From Oscillospiraceae bacterium (GTDB lineage Bacteria > Bacillota > Clostridia > Oscillospirales > Acutalibacteraceae), in contig JAQVYP010000106.1 in the NCBI GenBank assembly GCA_029004655.1, positions 1 through 6,129 on the forward strand: a stretch of DNA of 6,129 bases, written 5' to 3'. The notes beneath the pieces are model-generated. The model was not told the origin of the DNA, did not search any database, and saw only the letters and a program-made list of their open reading frames with translations. The translations under genes and the position numbers were made by a program. Of the stretch, positions 1 to 6,129 are shown in pieces (the stretch's first letter is position 1; every line of letters starts with the position of its first letter).

Positions 1-1
1 G

Positions 2-103
2 TCGAAATCTATTCACGAAATCGATGTCCAGCTCTATCGTAAATACGGTATGGCTGAAAAGGAGATAGACTTTATCGAAACCCATGTAAAGGAGATGGCA
101 TAA
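2..103 (+). CDS. C-terminal end of an upstream protein, probably a DNA methyltransferase (5' partial)
   Basis: Reading from base 2 gives 33 codons to a TAA at 101-103; the gene begins left of the window. The tail contains EIDVQLYRKYGMAEKEIDF, a short helical ending of the type I associate with the C-termini of Eco57I-like adenine DNA methyltransferases (an 'LY..YG...EEI.FIE' pattern). That family link is from memory and rests on very little sequence, so it is a tentative inference. The stop codon overlaps the ATG of the next gene (TAATG), and the ribosome binding site of that gene lies inside these last codons. The two genes are therefore almost certainly cotranscribed and translationally coupled, which suggests that the products act together. 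No catalytic motif is visible because only the tail is present. Confidence 0.6.
   Translation, partial: SKSIHEIDVQLYRKYGMAEKEIDFIETHVKEMA
88..95 (+). promoter_or_regulatory. Strong Shine-Dalgarno site for the helicase gene
   Basis: AAAGGAGA lies 7 bases before the ATG at 103 and inside the end of the upstream gene. It supports ATG 103 as the true start and, with the TAATG overlap, translational coupling. Confidence 0.85.
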
Positions 104-3100
104 TGGCGGCGATTCAGATCAAAACAGCCTTAAAAGTAGTTCCGCAGTGCTATGCCTATACCACTCCCGGAGTACCGACACATAGTGGCTGGACAAAGAT
201 CGGCTTTACCGAGCGTGACGTGGAGACCCGTATCAAAGAGCAGACGCATACGGTTGGTGTTGCCCACAAGACCTGGTGGGCTATGCGTGCAGCGTATATG
301 ACGGAGCCATACGGAACATTTACGGATAAGGCCTTTCATGCCTATCTGAAAAAGCTCGGAATTTCCCGTGAGGCAGGAACAGAGTGGTTTCTCATTGAAC
401 CGAATACCGCTCGTGGGAACTTTATCGACTTCACACAGAATCATGGCGTGATATCGGAAAACGACGCCGATGCTGTAATTCCGTACAAGCTCCGTGATGA
501 GCAGGCAGAGGCTGTGCAGAGAACGGCTGATTATTTCAGCGGTCATGAGAATGCTGAATTTCTGTGGAACGCAAAGCCGCGTTTCGGGAAAACGCTCTCT
601 GCTTATGACTTGTGCATGAAGCTCGGCGCAAAAAATATCCTCATCGTGACAAACCGTCCGGCAATTGCGAACTCATGGTATTCAGATTATGAAACGTTCT
701 TTGGACCTCAGTCCGGCTATCTATTTGTCAGCAATGTGGACGGTATTAAGGATAAAAAGTTTGTCTACAGCCGTGAGGAATATATAGCAAAGCTTGATGA
801 AAACACAAAGGGCTGCATTGAGTTTGTCAGTCTGCAGGATTTGAAAGGTTCTATCTATTTCGGTGGTCAATATGATAAGCTCTCAGAAGTCAGCGCCGAA
901 AAAGGTCTGAACTGGGATATCCTTATCGTAGATGAAGCCCACGAGGGTGTCGATACCTACAAGACCGATACGGCGTTTAACCATATTCGCCGCAAATGGA
1001 CGCTACACCTTTCCGGTACGCCGTTTAAAGCATTAGCAAATGACAAATTCCCGGGGAGTGCCATCTTTAACTGGACTTATGCCGATGAGCAGAAAAAGAA
1101 ACGAGACTGGAATGCTTCCAGTGAGATTGAAAATCCCTATGAAAATTTACCCCGTCTTTCTCTGTTTACCTATCAAATGTCCGATATTATCCGAGATAAG
1201 GTAAAAAGAGGTATAGAGCTTGCAGATGATGATATTGAAGAATACGCCTTTGATTTGAATGAATTTTTCAGAACAAATGAGTCCGGAAAATTCGTACATG
1301 ACGCAGAAGTGGATAAATTTTTAGATGCCATGACCAGACAGGAGAAGTTCCCGTTTTCTACTCCAGAGCTTCGTGACGAGCTGAAGCATACCTTCTGGAT
1401 TCTGAATCGTGTGGCAAGTGCAAAGGCTCTCGCAAAGAAACTGAAGCTGCATCCTGTGTTCAAAGATTACGAAATTATTCTTGCCGCAGGTGATGGAAGG
1501 CTGGATGACGATGACGAAAATGAAAAATCCTTTGATAGGGTGACAAAGGCAATCGCAGAAAACGATAAGACCATCACACTTTCCGTAGGGCAGCTGACTA
1601 CAGGGGTAACGATTCCAGAGTGGACGGCAGTTCTCATGCTCTCCAATATGGCAAGTCCTGCCCTTTATATGCAGGCGGCTTTTCGGGCGCAGAATCCATG
1701 CCTTTTCAAAGACAGCAATGGCAATACGTATCGGAAGCAAAACGCCTATGTGTTTGACTTCGATCCTGCTCGTACATTGAAGGTTTTCGAGCAGTTTGCC
1801 AACGATCTTATTCCGGAAACTTCCGGTGATAAAGGCGATTTTGACAGCCGGAAAGAGCACGTGCGAGAACTTCTAAATTTCTTCCCTGTTTACGGCGAAG
1901 ACGATCAAGGGTCGATGGTTGAGCTGGATGCAGAGAAGGTACTTACCATTCCCCGCCATATCTATGCAAAAGAAGTTGTGGAGCGCGGCTTCATGTCGAA
2001 TTTCCTGTTTGCCAATATTTCCGGCATTTTCGGCGCGCCGAAGGAAATCATAGATACCATCAATAACATGCAGGCCATCGAGGAGCCAAAGAGACATGAT
2101 CCGGTAGGTGTAGATGAGCACACAGCAGATGATCTTGATCTGAATGATGATGGCGAAGTGGAAATACCGCGCGAACAGGTTATTGGGTCGGCCAGTGATC
2201 TCTTTGGAGACAAAGTCTACAGTAATGTGGATGATCAACTGAAGCAGGCTGTTTCTGATATTACTGAGCAACACGCAAAGAATCCCGATCCGAAGAAGGA
2301 TGAGCTTGCTGCTTTGCGCGAGAAATTTTCTAAGCCAATCGCCAATACCCTGATGGAAACGGCACGTCAACAGTACGGAAGAGATCTGAAAAAAACTACG
2401 CAGAATCAATTGGAACGCAAGATTCAGGAGACGACGGACACCATAGTAAGCCGTGAGTACGGTGATTATACAATTCGTAACCACCAGCTTGAAAAGGAGC
2501 GCCATGATAAGATTGCTAAGGCTCAGAAGTCAGGCGCTTCTATGACAGAAATCACCCGGTTGGATGATGAATATACGCAACGCATGCTTCAAGGATATCA
2601 GCAGATGGTCAAAAATATTCACAAGAAGCTGAACGGTGAAGAAACGGTCAAGAAGGCTGCCGAAACCATTGTCGAAACAGTAGAGACAGAGAAACTGAAT
2701 AATGAGAAGGACTCTATAGAAGGCAGCATCCGCGACCATCTCCGCGGCTTCTCCCGCACAATTCCGGCATTCCTTATGGCGTATGGCGATGAGAATACGA
2801 CACTTGCAAATTTTGATACGCTTGTGCCGGATGATGTGTTCTGGGAAGTTACAGTCAATCCGCAGAACGGTCAGGGCGTAACGCTTGACCAGTTCCGTAT
2901 GCTGCGTGATGGTGGGGATTATACAACCGAGAGTGGCGAGGAAAAACATTTTGACGGACATCTTTTCGATGAAGTTGTATTTAATGACGCTGTTCAGGAA
3001 TTTATGAAAAAACGTGCCGAGCTTGCAGATTATTTTGAGCCGGATCACAAAGGCGACATCTTTGATTTTATTCCGCCACAGCGTACCAACCAGATATTCA

Positions 3101-3480
3101 CACCGAAAAAAGTTGTGAAGGATATGGTGGATAGGCTCGAGCTGGAGAGTCCAGGCTGCTTTGATGATCCACAAGCGAAATTTGCCGATCTCTATATGAA
3201 GTCGGGAATGTATATAACGGAAATTGTCACGAGACTCTATCAGAGCAAGCGTATGAAGGCATTGTATCCTGATGACGCCGAAAGACTGAATCACATCTTT
3301 GCCGAGCAGGTGTATGGCTGCGCGCCGACAGAAATCATATATCGCATCTGCCTGCGATACATTCTTGGATTTAGTAACGAGATATATATCGAGAAAAATA
3401 ATATCCGCCTTTGCGATACTCTGGAGTACGCAAAGAACGGAACGATGGAAGAAGAAATGAGAAAGCTGTTTTATTTATAA
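103..3480 (+). CDS. GIY-YIG-like nuclease / SF2 helicase / methyltransferase-like fusion protein, probable restriction or anti-phage effector
   Basis: Large cytoplasmic multidomain protein of 1125 residues. Residues ~15-100 match the GIY-YIG-like T5orf172/MUG113 pattern: YAY at 17-19, KIG at 32-34, Arg43, an FH pair at 78-79 and EWF at 94-96. An SF2 helicase core follows: Walker A AKPRFGKT with Lys163, DEAH at 277-280, SGTPF at 304-308, a motif V-like TTGVTIPEW at 499-507, and motif VI QAAFRAQ at 524-530. Residues ~690-870 are charged and helical, probably coiled coil. The C-terminus has NQIFTPKKVV (from 996) and a motif I-like FADLYMKSG (1027-1035), as in N6-adenine methyltransferases, but no NPPY motif before the stop. 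Family knowledge suggests an ATP-driven translocase that cuts DNA through its N-terminal domain, like type I/ISP/III restriction subunits. The start is fixed by the AGGAG site. It is coupled to a probable methylase gene upstream. Domain calls are firm for the helicase, good for the nuclease fold and moderate for the C-terminus; the exact system type is inference. Confidence 0.93.
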   Translation: MAAIQIKTALKVVPQCYAYTTPGVPTHSGWTKIGFTERDVETRIKEQTHTVGVAHKTWWAMRAAYMTEPYGTFTDKAFHAYLKKLGISREAGTEWFLIEPNTARGNFIDFTQNHGVISENDADAVIPYKLRDEQAEAVQRTADYFSGHENAEFLWNAKPRFGKTLSAYDLCMKLGAKNILIVTNRPAIANSWYSDYETFFGPQSGYLFVSNVDGIKDKKFVYSREEYIAKLDENTKGCIEFVSLQDLKGSIYFGGQYDKLSEVSAEKGLNWDILIVDEAHEGVDTYKTDTAFNHIRRKWTLHLSGTPFKALANDKFPGSAIFNWTYADEQKKKRDWNASSEIENPYENLPRLSLFTYQMSDIIRDKVKRGIELADDDIEEYAFDLNEFFRTNESGKFVHDAEVDKFLDAMTRQEKFPFSTPELRDELKHTFWILNRVASAKALAKKLKLHPVFKDYEIILAAGDGRLDDDDENEKSFDRVTKAIAENDKTITLSVGQLTTGVTIPEWTAVLMLSNMASPALYMQAAFRAQNPCLFKDSNGNTYRKQNAYVFDFDPARTLKVFEQFANDLIPETSGDKGDFDSRKEHVRELLNFFPVYGEDDQGSMVELDAEKVLTIPRHIYAKEVVERGFMSNFLFANISGIFGAPKEIIDTINNMQAIEEPKRHDPVGVDEHTADDLDLNDDGEVEIPREQVIGSASDLFGDKVYSNVDDQLKQAVSDITEQHAKNPDPKKDELAALREKFSKPIANTLMETARQQYGRDLKKTTQNQLERKIQETTDTIVSREYGDYTIRNHQLEKERHDKIAKAQKSGASMTEITRLDDEYTQRMLQGYQQMVKNIHKKLNGEETVKKAAETIVETVETEKLNNEKDSIEGSIRDHLRGFSRTIPAFLMAYGDENTTLANFDTLVPDDVFWEVTVNPQNGQGVTLDQFRMLRDGGDYTTESGEEKHFDGHLFDEVVFNDAVQEFMKKRAELADYFEPDHKGDIFDFIPPQRTNQIFTPKKVVKDMVDRLELESPGCFDDPQAKFADLYMKSGMYITEIVTRLYQSKRMKALYPDDAERLNHIFAEQVYGCAPTEIIYRICLRYILGFSNEIYIEKNNIRLCDTLEYAKNGTMEEEMRKLFYL

Positions 3481-3606
3481 CCTTTTATCGTTTCCACACG
3501 TTTTTGATATGCTCCCCGTCAAGTAGACAATGGAAAAAGCTAAACGAACTTTTTTTGCCCGGCTTAATGGCCGGGCCATTTTCATGCCGTCTCAACGAGT
3601 TTCAAC
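3481..3606. other. Intergenic stretch between the helicase gene and the IS256-family remnant
   Basis: No gene is seen. It contains a strong GC-rich hairpin (described separately) and, at 3510-3532, a segment whose minus strand reads GTCTACTTGACGGGGAGC. That string resembles the outer end of an insertion sequence, but I cannot name the family. The stretch is probably mobile-element debris or a mix of that and the original downstream region of the helicase gene. Confidence 0.5.
3550..3582 (+). terminator. GC-rich hairpin, possible terminator of the helicase operon
   Basis: A perfect 7-bp stem, GCCCGGC (3557-3563) and GCCGGGC (3570-3576), encloses a 6-base loop. Seven T's (3550-3556) come before the stem and only CATTTTC follows it. 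On the + strand it would be a weak rho-independent terminator about 75 bases after the helicase stop. On the - strand the stem is followed by A's, which does not fit a terminator. It could equally be part of a mobile-element end. Confidence 0.45.
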
Positions 3607-3632
3607 GGGTCAATCCCAAATTCTGTGTAAAC
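3607..3632 (+). repeat. IS256-family terminal inverted repeat, transposase 3' side
   Basis: This 26-base end pairs with 4821-4846 in inverted orientation with 20 of 26 positions identical, by hand alignment. The shared core is ATCCC, two variable bases, then ATTCTGTGT. The exact tip is uncertain by a few bases because no target duplication helps to place it. Confidence 0.8.
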
Positions 3633-4104
3633 GCCAATCGGCGGCGTAAAACGTAACCGTCAAATATAGAGATCAAGTACAATAAAGTTCGCAATTTCAT
3701 CAAGGCATAGAAAAGCCATTGGTACTCCGCTGGGCATGAATCACGCTCCAGTCCTGCCGCCGTCCGGTCCATTTTCGGGTGATATCCATCATGGCCAGGT
3801 ACAGCATTTTGAACAAGCTGTCATCCGTGGAAAATACGGATTTAGACTTGGTGACCTTGCGCAACTGCCGGTTGAAGCCCTCAATCGTGTTCGTGGTATA
3901 GATCAGACGCCGGACCGCTTGGGGATATTTGAAATAGGTGCTGAGGTTGGGCCAGTTCCCCCGCCAACCGAGGGAAATCCGGGGATATTTTTTATCCCAG
4001 CGTGCTGCAAAAGCGTCCAGCGCGTTCAAAGCGGATGCTTCATCCACAGCAGCGTAGACAGCTTTCAGATCCGCCATCAGGGGCTTGAGATCTTTGTAGG
4101 AAAC

Positions 4105-4110
4105 CTATTA
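4105..4110 (-). other. Two adjacent in-frame stop codons inside the transposase
   Basis: On the - strand the reading frame runs AAT TCC AGT, then TAA TAG, then GTT TCC TAC AAA GAT. Family members normally have Lys-Tyr (AAA TAC) here, so two neighbouring codons have both become stops without a change of frame. Confidence 0.85.
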
Positions 4111-4440
4111 ACTGGAATTGCGCAGTTGATGAATGACGCAGTTTTGGACGTCTGTTTTGGGATAGACCGCTGCTATCGCTGCCGAGAAACCGGTCAGATT
4201 GTCCGTACAGGCGATCAAAATATCCTCCAGACCTCGGTTTTTATGGCCGTTGAGAACGGTTCCCCAGAATTTGGCGCTTTCAGTTTCACCAACCCACAGG
4301 CCCAGAACGTCTTTCCTGCCGTCTAAATCCACGCCAATCGCGATATAGACGGCTTTTTTCACCATCTGCCCCTCGCTGCGGACGTGGTAATGGATGGCGT
4401 CCAGGAAAACCACCGCATAGACACTTTCCAGCGGCCGTTG

Positions 4441-4451
4441 CTGATCCTGGT
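4441..4451 (-). other. Internal deletion and frameshift joint in the transposase
   Basis: Upstream of this point the frame reads KKNQ, and downstream another frame reads QQRPLESVYAVV. In intact IS256-family proteins these motifs are separated by about 50-60 residues, so about 150-180 bp were lost and the frame moved. The break lies between bases 4444 and 4450. Confidence 0.8.
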
Positions 4452-4782
4452 TTGATTCTTTTTCAGGACCTGTGGCTCAAACTCACCCTTGCGATCCCGG
4501 GGGACAGCTACCTCGACATCCCCAAAACTGCTGCGCAGCGTTTTGCTGCTGTGTCCGTTGCGGCTGTGGTCGGTATCCTTATTGCGGTAATCGTACTTGT
4601 TGTAGCCCAGTTCGTCATCCAGTTCCGCATCCAGGCCGTTTTCCATGAATTCAGCTATCGTCTCTTTGAACAGGTTCTGGATGTCGTCCATGCTGTTGAT
4701 CTCGCTGGTTTGCAGCAGTTCGCGAATTTTGGCGCGGCGTTCATTTTCTTCCGGGGGGCGATTCTTCCTTCCCATATCAGGG

Positions 4783-4788
4783 CCCTCC
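4783..4788 (-). promoter_or_regulatory. Shine-Dalgarno site of the transposase
   Basis: The minus strand reads GGAGGG with 7 bases before the ATG at 4775. It supports that start for the ancestral transposase. Confidence 0.7.
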
Positions 4789-4820
4789 AGTTTGATCGTT
4801 TATTCTACCTCACCGTGAAG

Positions 4821-4846
4821 GTTAACACAGAATAAGGGATGGTCTC
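4821..4846 (-). repeat. IS256-family terminal inverted repeat, transposase 5' side
   Basis: This is the inverted partner of 3607-3632. The + strand begins GTTAACACAGAATAAGGGAT, and its reverse complement shares ATCCC..ATTCTGTGT with the other end. It lies about 33 bases upstream of the transposase ribosome binding site, the usual place for an IS256-type left end. Confidence 0.8.
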
Positions 4847-5021
4847 GCGAGAGCTTATCTGAGCCAAGCTTCTTTGGCTTCAAGGCTAGTAGTCAAAAAT
4901 TCTTGACACTACCTGCCGGGTCGCCGCTGCTTTTGGCGCTTACGTTTAAAGTCTGACGTCTTGATACTACCTCTGTGCCAATGTATTCAATTAACCAAGC
5001 GATCAAAAGTGACAATCTGCT
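4847..5021. other. Gene-free stretch between the IS remnant and the DUF1998 gene, with several repeats
   Basis: No coding sequence is supported. The stretch holds a 10-bp palindrome TCTCGCGAGA (4843-4852, overlapping the IS end), a hairpin with arms AGCCAA (4862-4867) and TTGGCT (4874-4879), and a cluster of TTGA(C/T)..CTAC repeats (described separately). Bases ~4975-5021 show nothing special and are probably the native region after the DUF1998 gene stop. No clear terminator for that gene is seen. Confidence 0.55.
4888..4972. repeat. Three-copy TTGA(C/T)..CTAC repeat cluster
   Basis: TCTTGACACTACCT (4901-4914) and TCTTGATACTACCT (4959-4972) are direct repeats differing at one of 14 bases, 58 bp apart start to start. 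A third, shorter copy in inverted orientation (GTAGTCAA, 4889-4896) faces the first across 6 bases. The arrangement resembles transposase-binding sites at a transposon end or a bacterial operator. Which one cannot be decided here. Confidence 0.6.
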
Positions 5022-6129
5022 TTATATGTTGTCGAGAATCTTTTTGACAGCATAAGGCTTGGCATACTTGATATACATATCACTCACAAAAATAACATTT
5101 GCAGCCTGCGGTTCAACCCACATTGCCGGGTAGATAACAATCTTCTTTTTGCTTCTTCGCCCAGTTGCGGTAATTTCACTATCAGCAGTGATTTCGCAGC
5201 CTGATTGCTTAAGGATATTCGCTAAAGGGATGATCATGTTAATCTGTGTCTCTGGTTTGATAGGAGATGCTTTTATGCCATCAACACCCCATTCAAGGAG
5301 CTGAAGTGCAGCAAAGCGGTCAAGCATGCCATGTACATATTGGTTCCTGTAATGCTTCAGGCATTTGGAACACGCAGATCCACAATCACAGGAACTCAAC
5401 AGCTCTTTCATATCGGATAGTAGTTCGGCAATTGCATCGGCTACACTGACAGCATAACCAGCGCCGCTCGATAGACTATCGTAAAGATAGATATCGACAT
5501 ATGAGGATTCAGAGCCAGTCCTGAGACGATACCCGGTAACGAGTTCAGTAAACTCCACATCGAGTTTTTTGCTTGCAACCAGTCGCAGTGCTTCAGCTAA
5601 AGATTGAGCTGCCCGGTTAAGCCAAGGATTGTCATTTCGGCGTGCATTAATAATCCTGTCATCTAGGAAGAACTCAAGAACCAACATATCCGTGATGAAG
5701 TCATAGCCAAGATTCACATTTAAGTAATTATTATGACGGCATCTGCTTCGAGCATACTTTGACTTGTATGGCCTGTTAACGTCATTCAGAACAGATATAT
5801 CGTCGCCTGGCATAGCAGCACCACAGTCTTTGCAGACCATAAAACCCTTGTCATCCGATCCTTTATTCAGCATGATGATTCGCTGATTTGTTCGTGAAGC
5901 GATTCGTATATTCTTGCAACCTGGGGCAAGTTTCATTTCTTCTGCATCTGGTAGAGTTGAATACAGAGGCTGCTGTACGGCAGTATATTCTTCTGACAGC
6001 TGAACATCCGGTATTGCTTCCGCATTTCTTGGTGCAAAGCCCCATGGACGCATCATTTCACGAGTGATTTTGAGATCACCGTTCCCACAGAATGGGCAAC
6101 GTTTTGTGTTTTCTTCCATCAAACCAAAC
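5022..6129 (-). CDS. DUF1998-type zinc-binding protein (DrmB-like or helicase C-terminal part), 5' partial at the window edge
   Basis: The frame is open to the right edge (…TTT GGT TTG ATG GAA GAA). An ATG at 6119 gives 365 residues, but no ribosome binding site precedes it in the 10 visible bases, so the true start is probably outside. Numbering from that Met: a zinc-ribbon CPFCG (Cys8, Cys11), CKDCG (Cys96, Cys99) with Cys127 and His129 as further candidate ligands, then the DUF1998 signature: LGYDFITDMLVLEF (137-150), YDSLSSGAGYA (213-223), CDCGSACSKCL (244-254) and HGMLDR (263-268). The last ~95 residues form a separate small domain that I do not recognise. DUF1998 occurs in DISARM DrmB, in MrfA/YprA-type helicases and in other defence helicases. 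No ATPase motif is present in the visible part. The gene converges on the helicase gene and lies downstream of something outside the window. The DUF1998 call is firm; a DISARM assignment is only a possibility. Confidence 0.85.
   Translation of the reverse strand, partial: FGLMEENTKRCPFCGNGDLKITREMMRPWGFAPRNAEAIPDVQLSEEYTAVQQPLYSTLPDAEEMKLAPGCKNIRIASRTNQRIIMLNKGSDDKGFMVCKDCGAAMPGDDISVLNDVNRPYKSKYARSRCRHNNYLNVNLGYDFITDMLVLEFFLDDRIINARRNDNPWLNRAAQSLAEALRLVASKKLDVEFTELVTGYRLRTGSESSYVDIYLYDSLSSGAGYAVSVADAIAELLSDMKELLSSCDCGSACSKCLKHYRNQYVHGMLDRFAALQLLEWGVDGIKASPIKPETQINMIIPLANILKQSGCEITADSEITATGRRSKKKIVIYPAMWVEPQAANVIFVSDMYIKYAKPYAVKKILDNI

Larger units (their letters stand above)
3700..4775 (-). 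pseudogene. IS256-family (mutator-type) transposase, broken by a deletion/frameshift and two stops
   Basis: Three pieces make one damaged transposase. The first (ATG 4775 to ~4444) starts MGRKNRPPEENERR and contains the family N-terminal region with ELGYNKYDY and VAVPRDRKGEFEPQ, ending KKNQT. The next frame resumes at 4443 with QQRPLESVYAVVFLDAIHYH. Compared with the family (~400 residues), roughly 50-60 residues are missing, including the region expected to bind DNA, and the frame is shifted. This second piece runs to RNSS, where TAA (4108-4110) and TAG (4105-4107) replace the usual two residues. The same frame then continues VSYKDLK to TGA at 3700. All three DDE catalytic residues can still be seen: Asp in FLDAIHYH, Asp in ACTDNLTGF, Glu in NTIEGFNRQL. 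The last residues after IHAQ differ from the family ending. The gene cannot yield an active enzyme. Confidence 0.93.
3607..4846 (-). mobile_element. Degenerate IS256-family insertion sequence
   Basis: About 1.24 kb bounded by two imperfect inverted repeats of 26 bp, with a mutator-type (IS256 family) transposase pseudogene on the - strand between them. Full IS256 elements are usually about 1.3-1.5 kb. The short size agrees with the internal deletion seen in the transposase. The inner part of each end reads TTCTGTGT followed by (A/T)AAC, close to the TTGTGTAAA inner end of classical IS256. I see no 8-9 bp target-site duplication: the bases just outside are GTTTCAAC on the left and GCGAGAGC on the right. 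The element is immobile by itself. Its base composition is visibly richer in GC than the flanking genes, which fits transfer from elsewhere. Confidence 0.88.

Noticed and set aside
1321..3294. Long - strand open frames opposite the helicase gene
   Set aside because: They overlap the strongly supported helicase frame and show no domain; typical antisense shadows of a long gene.
3411..3656. 81-codon + strand frame running over the helicase stop into the IS end
   Set aside because: It starts inside the helicase gene in another frame, has no ribosome binding site and covers a hairpin and the IS terminal repeat.
3590..3720. Short - strand frame reading RFTPPIGVYTEFG near the IS end
   Set aside because: It crosses the terminal inverted repeat and contains a stop just before; it is better explained as the IS end than as a gene or a second transposase tail.
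3736..4326. 196-codon open frame on the + strand
   Set aside because: It lies antisense to the transposase pseudogene, whose - strand protein has clear IS256-family motifs; the + strand product has no recognisable domain and no good ribosome binding site.
4452..4835. 127-codon open frame on the + strand with hydrophobic stretches
   Set aside because: Antisense shadow of the transposase N-terminus, extending across the IS end; the membrane-like look comes from the reversed charged codons.
4903..4908. TTGACA resembling a -35 box
   Set aside because: No matching -10 box 16-18 bases further on, and no + strand gene follows; it belongs to the repeat cluster.
6117..6122. TTG or ATG at the right edge as the start of the DUF1998 gene
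   Set aside because: The frame stays open to the window edge, no Shine-Dalgarno sequence precedes it, and family members are usually longer, so the gene is treated as partial.
1..6129. CRISPR array, tRNA or rRNA
   Set aside because: No regularly spaced repeats with unique spacers and no cloverleaf or rRNA-like stretch were seen on either strand.

Overview
This window looks like part of a defence island in a low-to-mid GC Firmicute, probably a gut-type clostridial or negativicute lineage. That guess rests on strong AGGAG-type ribosome binding sites, AT-leaning codon use in the host genes and the style of the IS256-family element. The sequence does not fix the species.

Left part (1-3480, + strand): the last 33 codons of a gene lead, through a TAATG stop/start overlap, into one large gene of 1125 codons. 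The large protein has an N-terminal GIY-YIG-like (T5orf172/MUG113-type) nuclease domain, then an SF2 helicase/translocase core with all main motifs, a long charged helical region, and a C-terminal piece that resembles the first half of an N6-adenine DNA methyltransferase. The methyltransferase-like part stops before the expected catalytic NPPY motif. The clipped upstream gene has the kind of C-terminus I associate with Eco57I-like methylases, so the two probably form one restriction-modification or related anti-phage system. One possibility is a methyltransferase divided over two proteins.

Middle (3481-5021): no intact gene. It holds a dead IS256-family insertion sequence on the - strand, with recognisable terminal inverted repeats at 3607-3632 and 4821-4846. 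Its transposase is broken by an internal frameshifting deletion and by two adjacent in-frame stops. Either side lies short non-coding DNA with hairpins and a cluster of repeated TTGA(C/T)..CTAC motifs that may be debris of another mobile element. I see no target-site duplication, so the IS may mark a rearrangement joint.

Right part (5022-6129, - strand): the 3' part of a gene encoding a DUF1998-type zinc-binding protein, the family of DISARM DrmB and of the C-terminal region of several DEAD/DEAH helicases. Its frame is still open at the window edge, so it is probably the C-terminal part of a longer protein. It converges on the helicase gene with the dead IS between them. No tRNA, rRNA or CRISPR array was seen.
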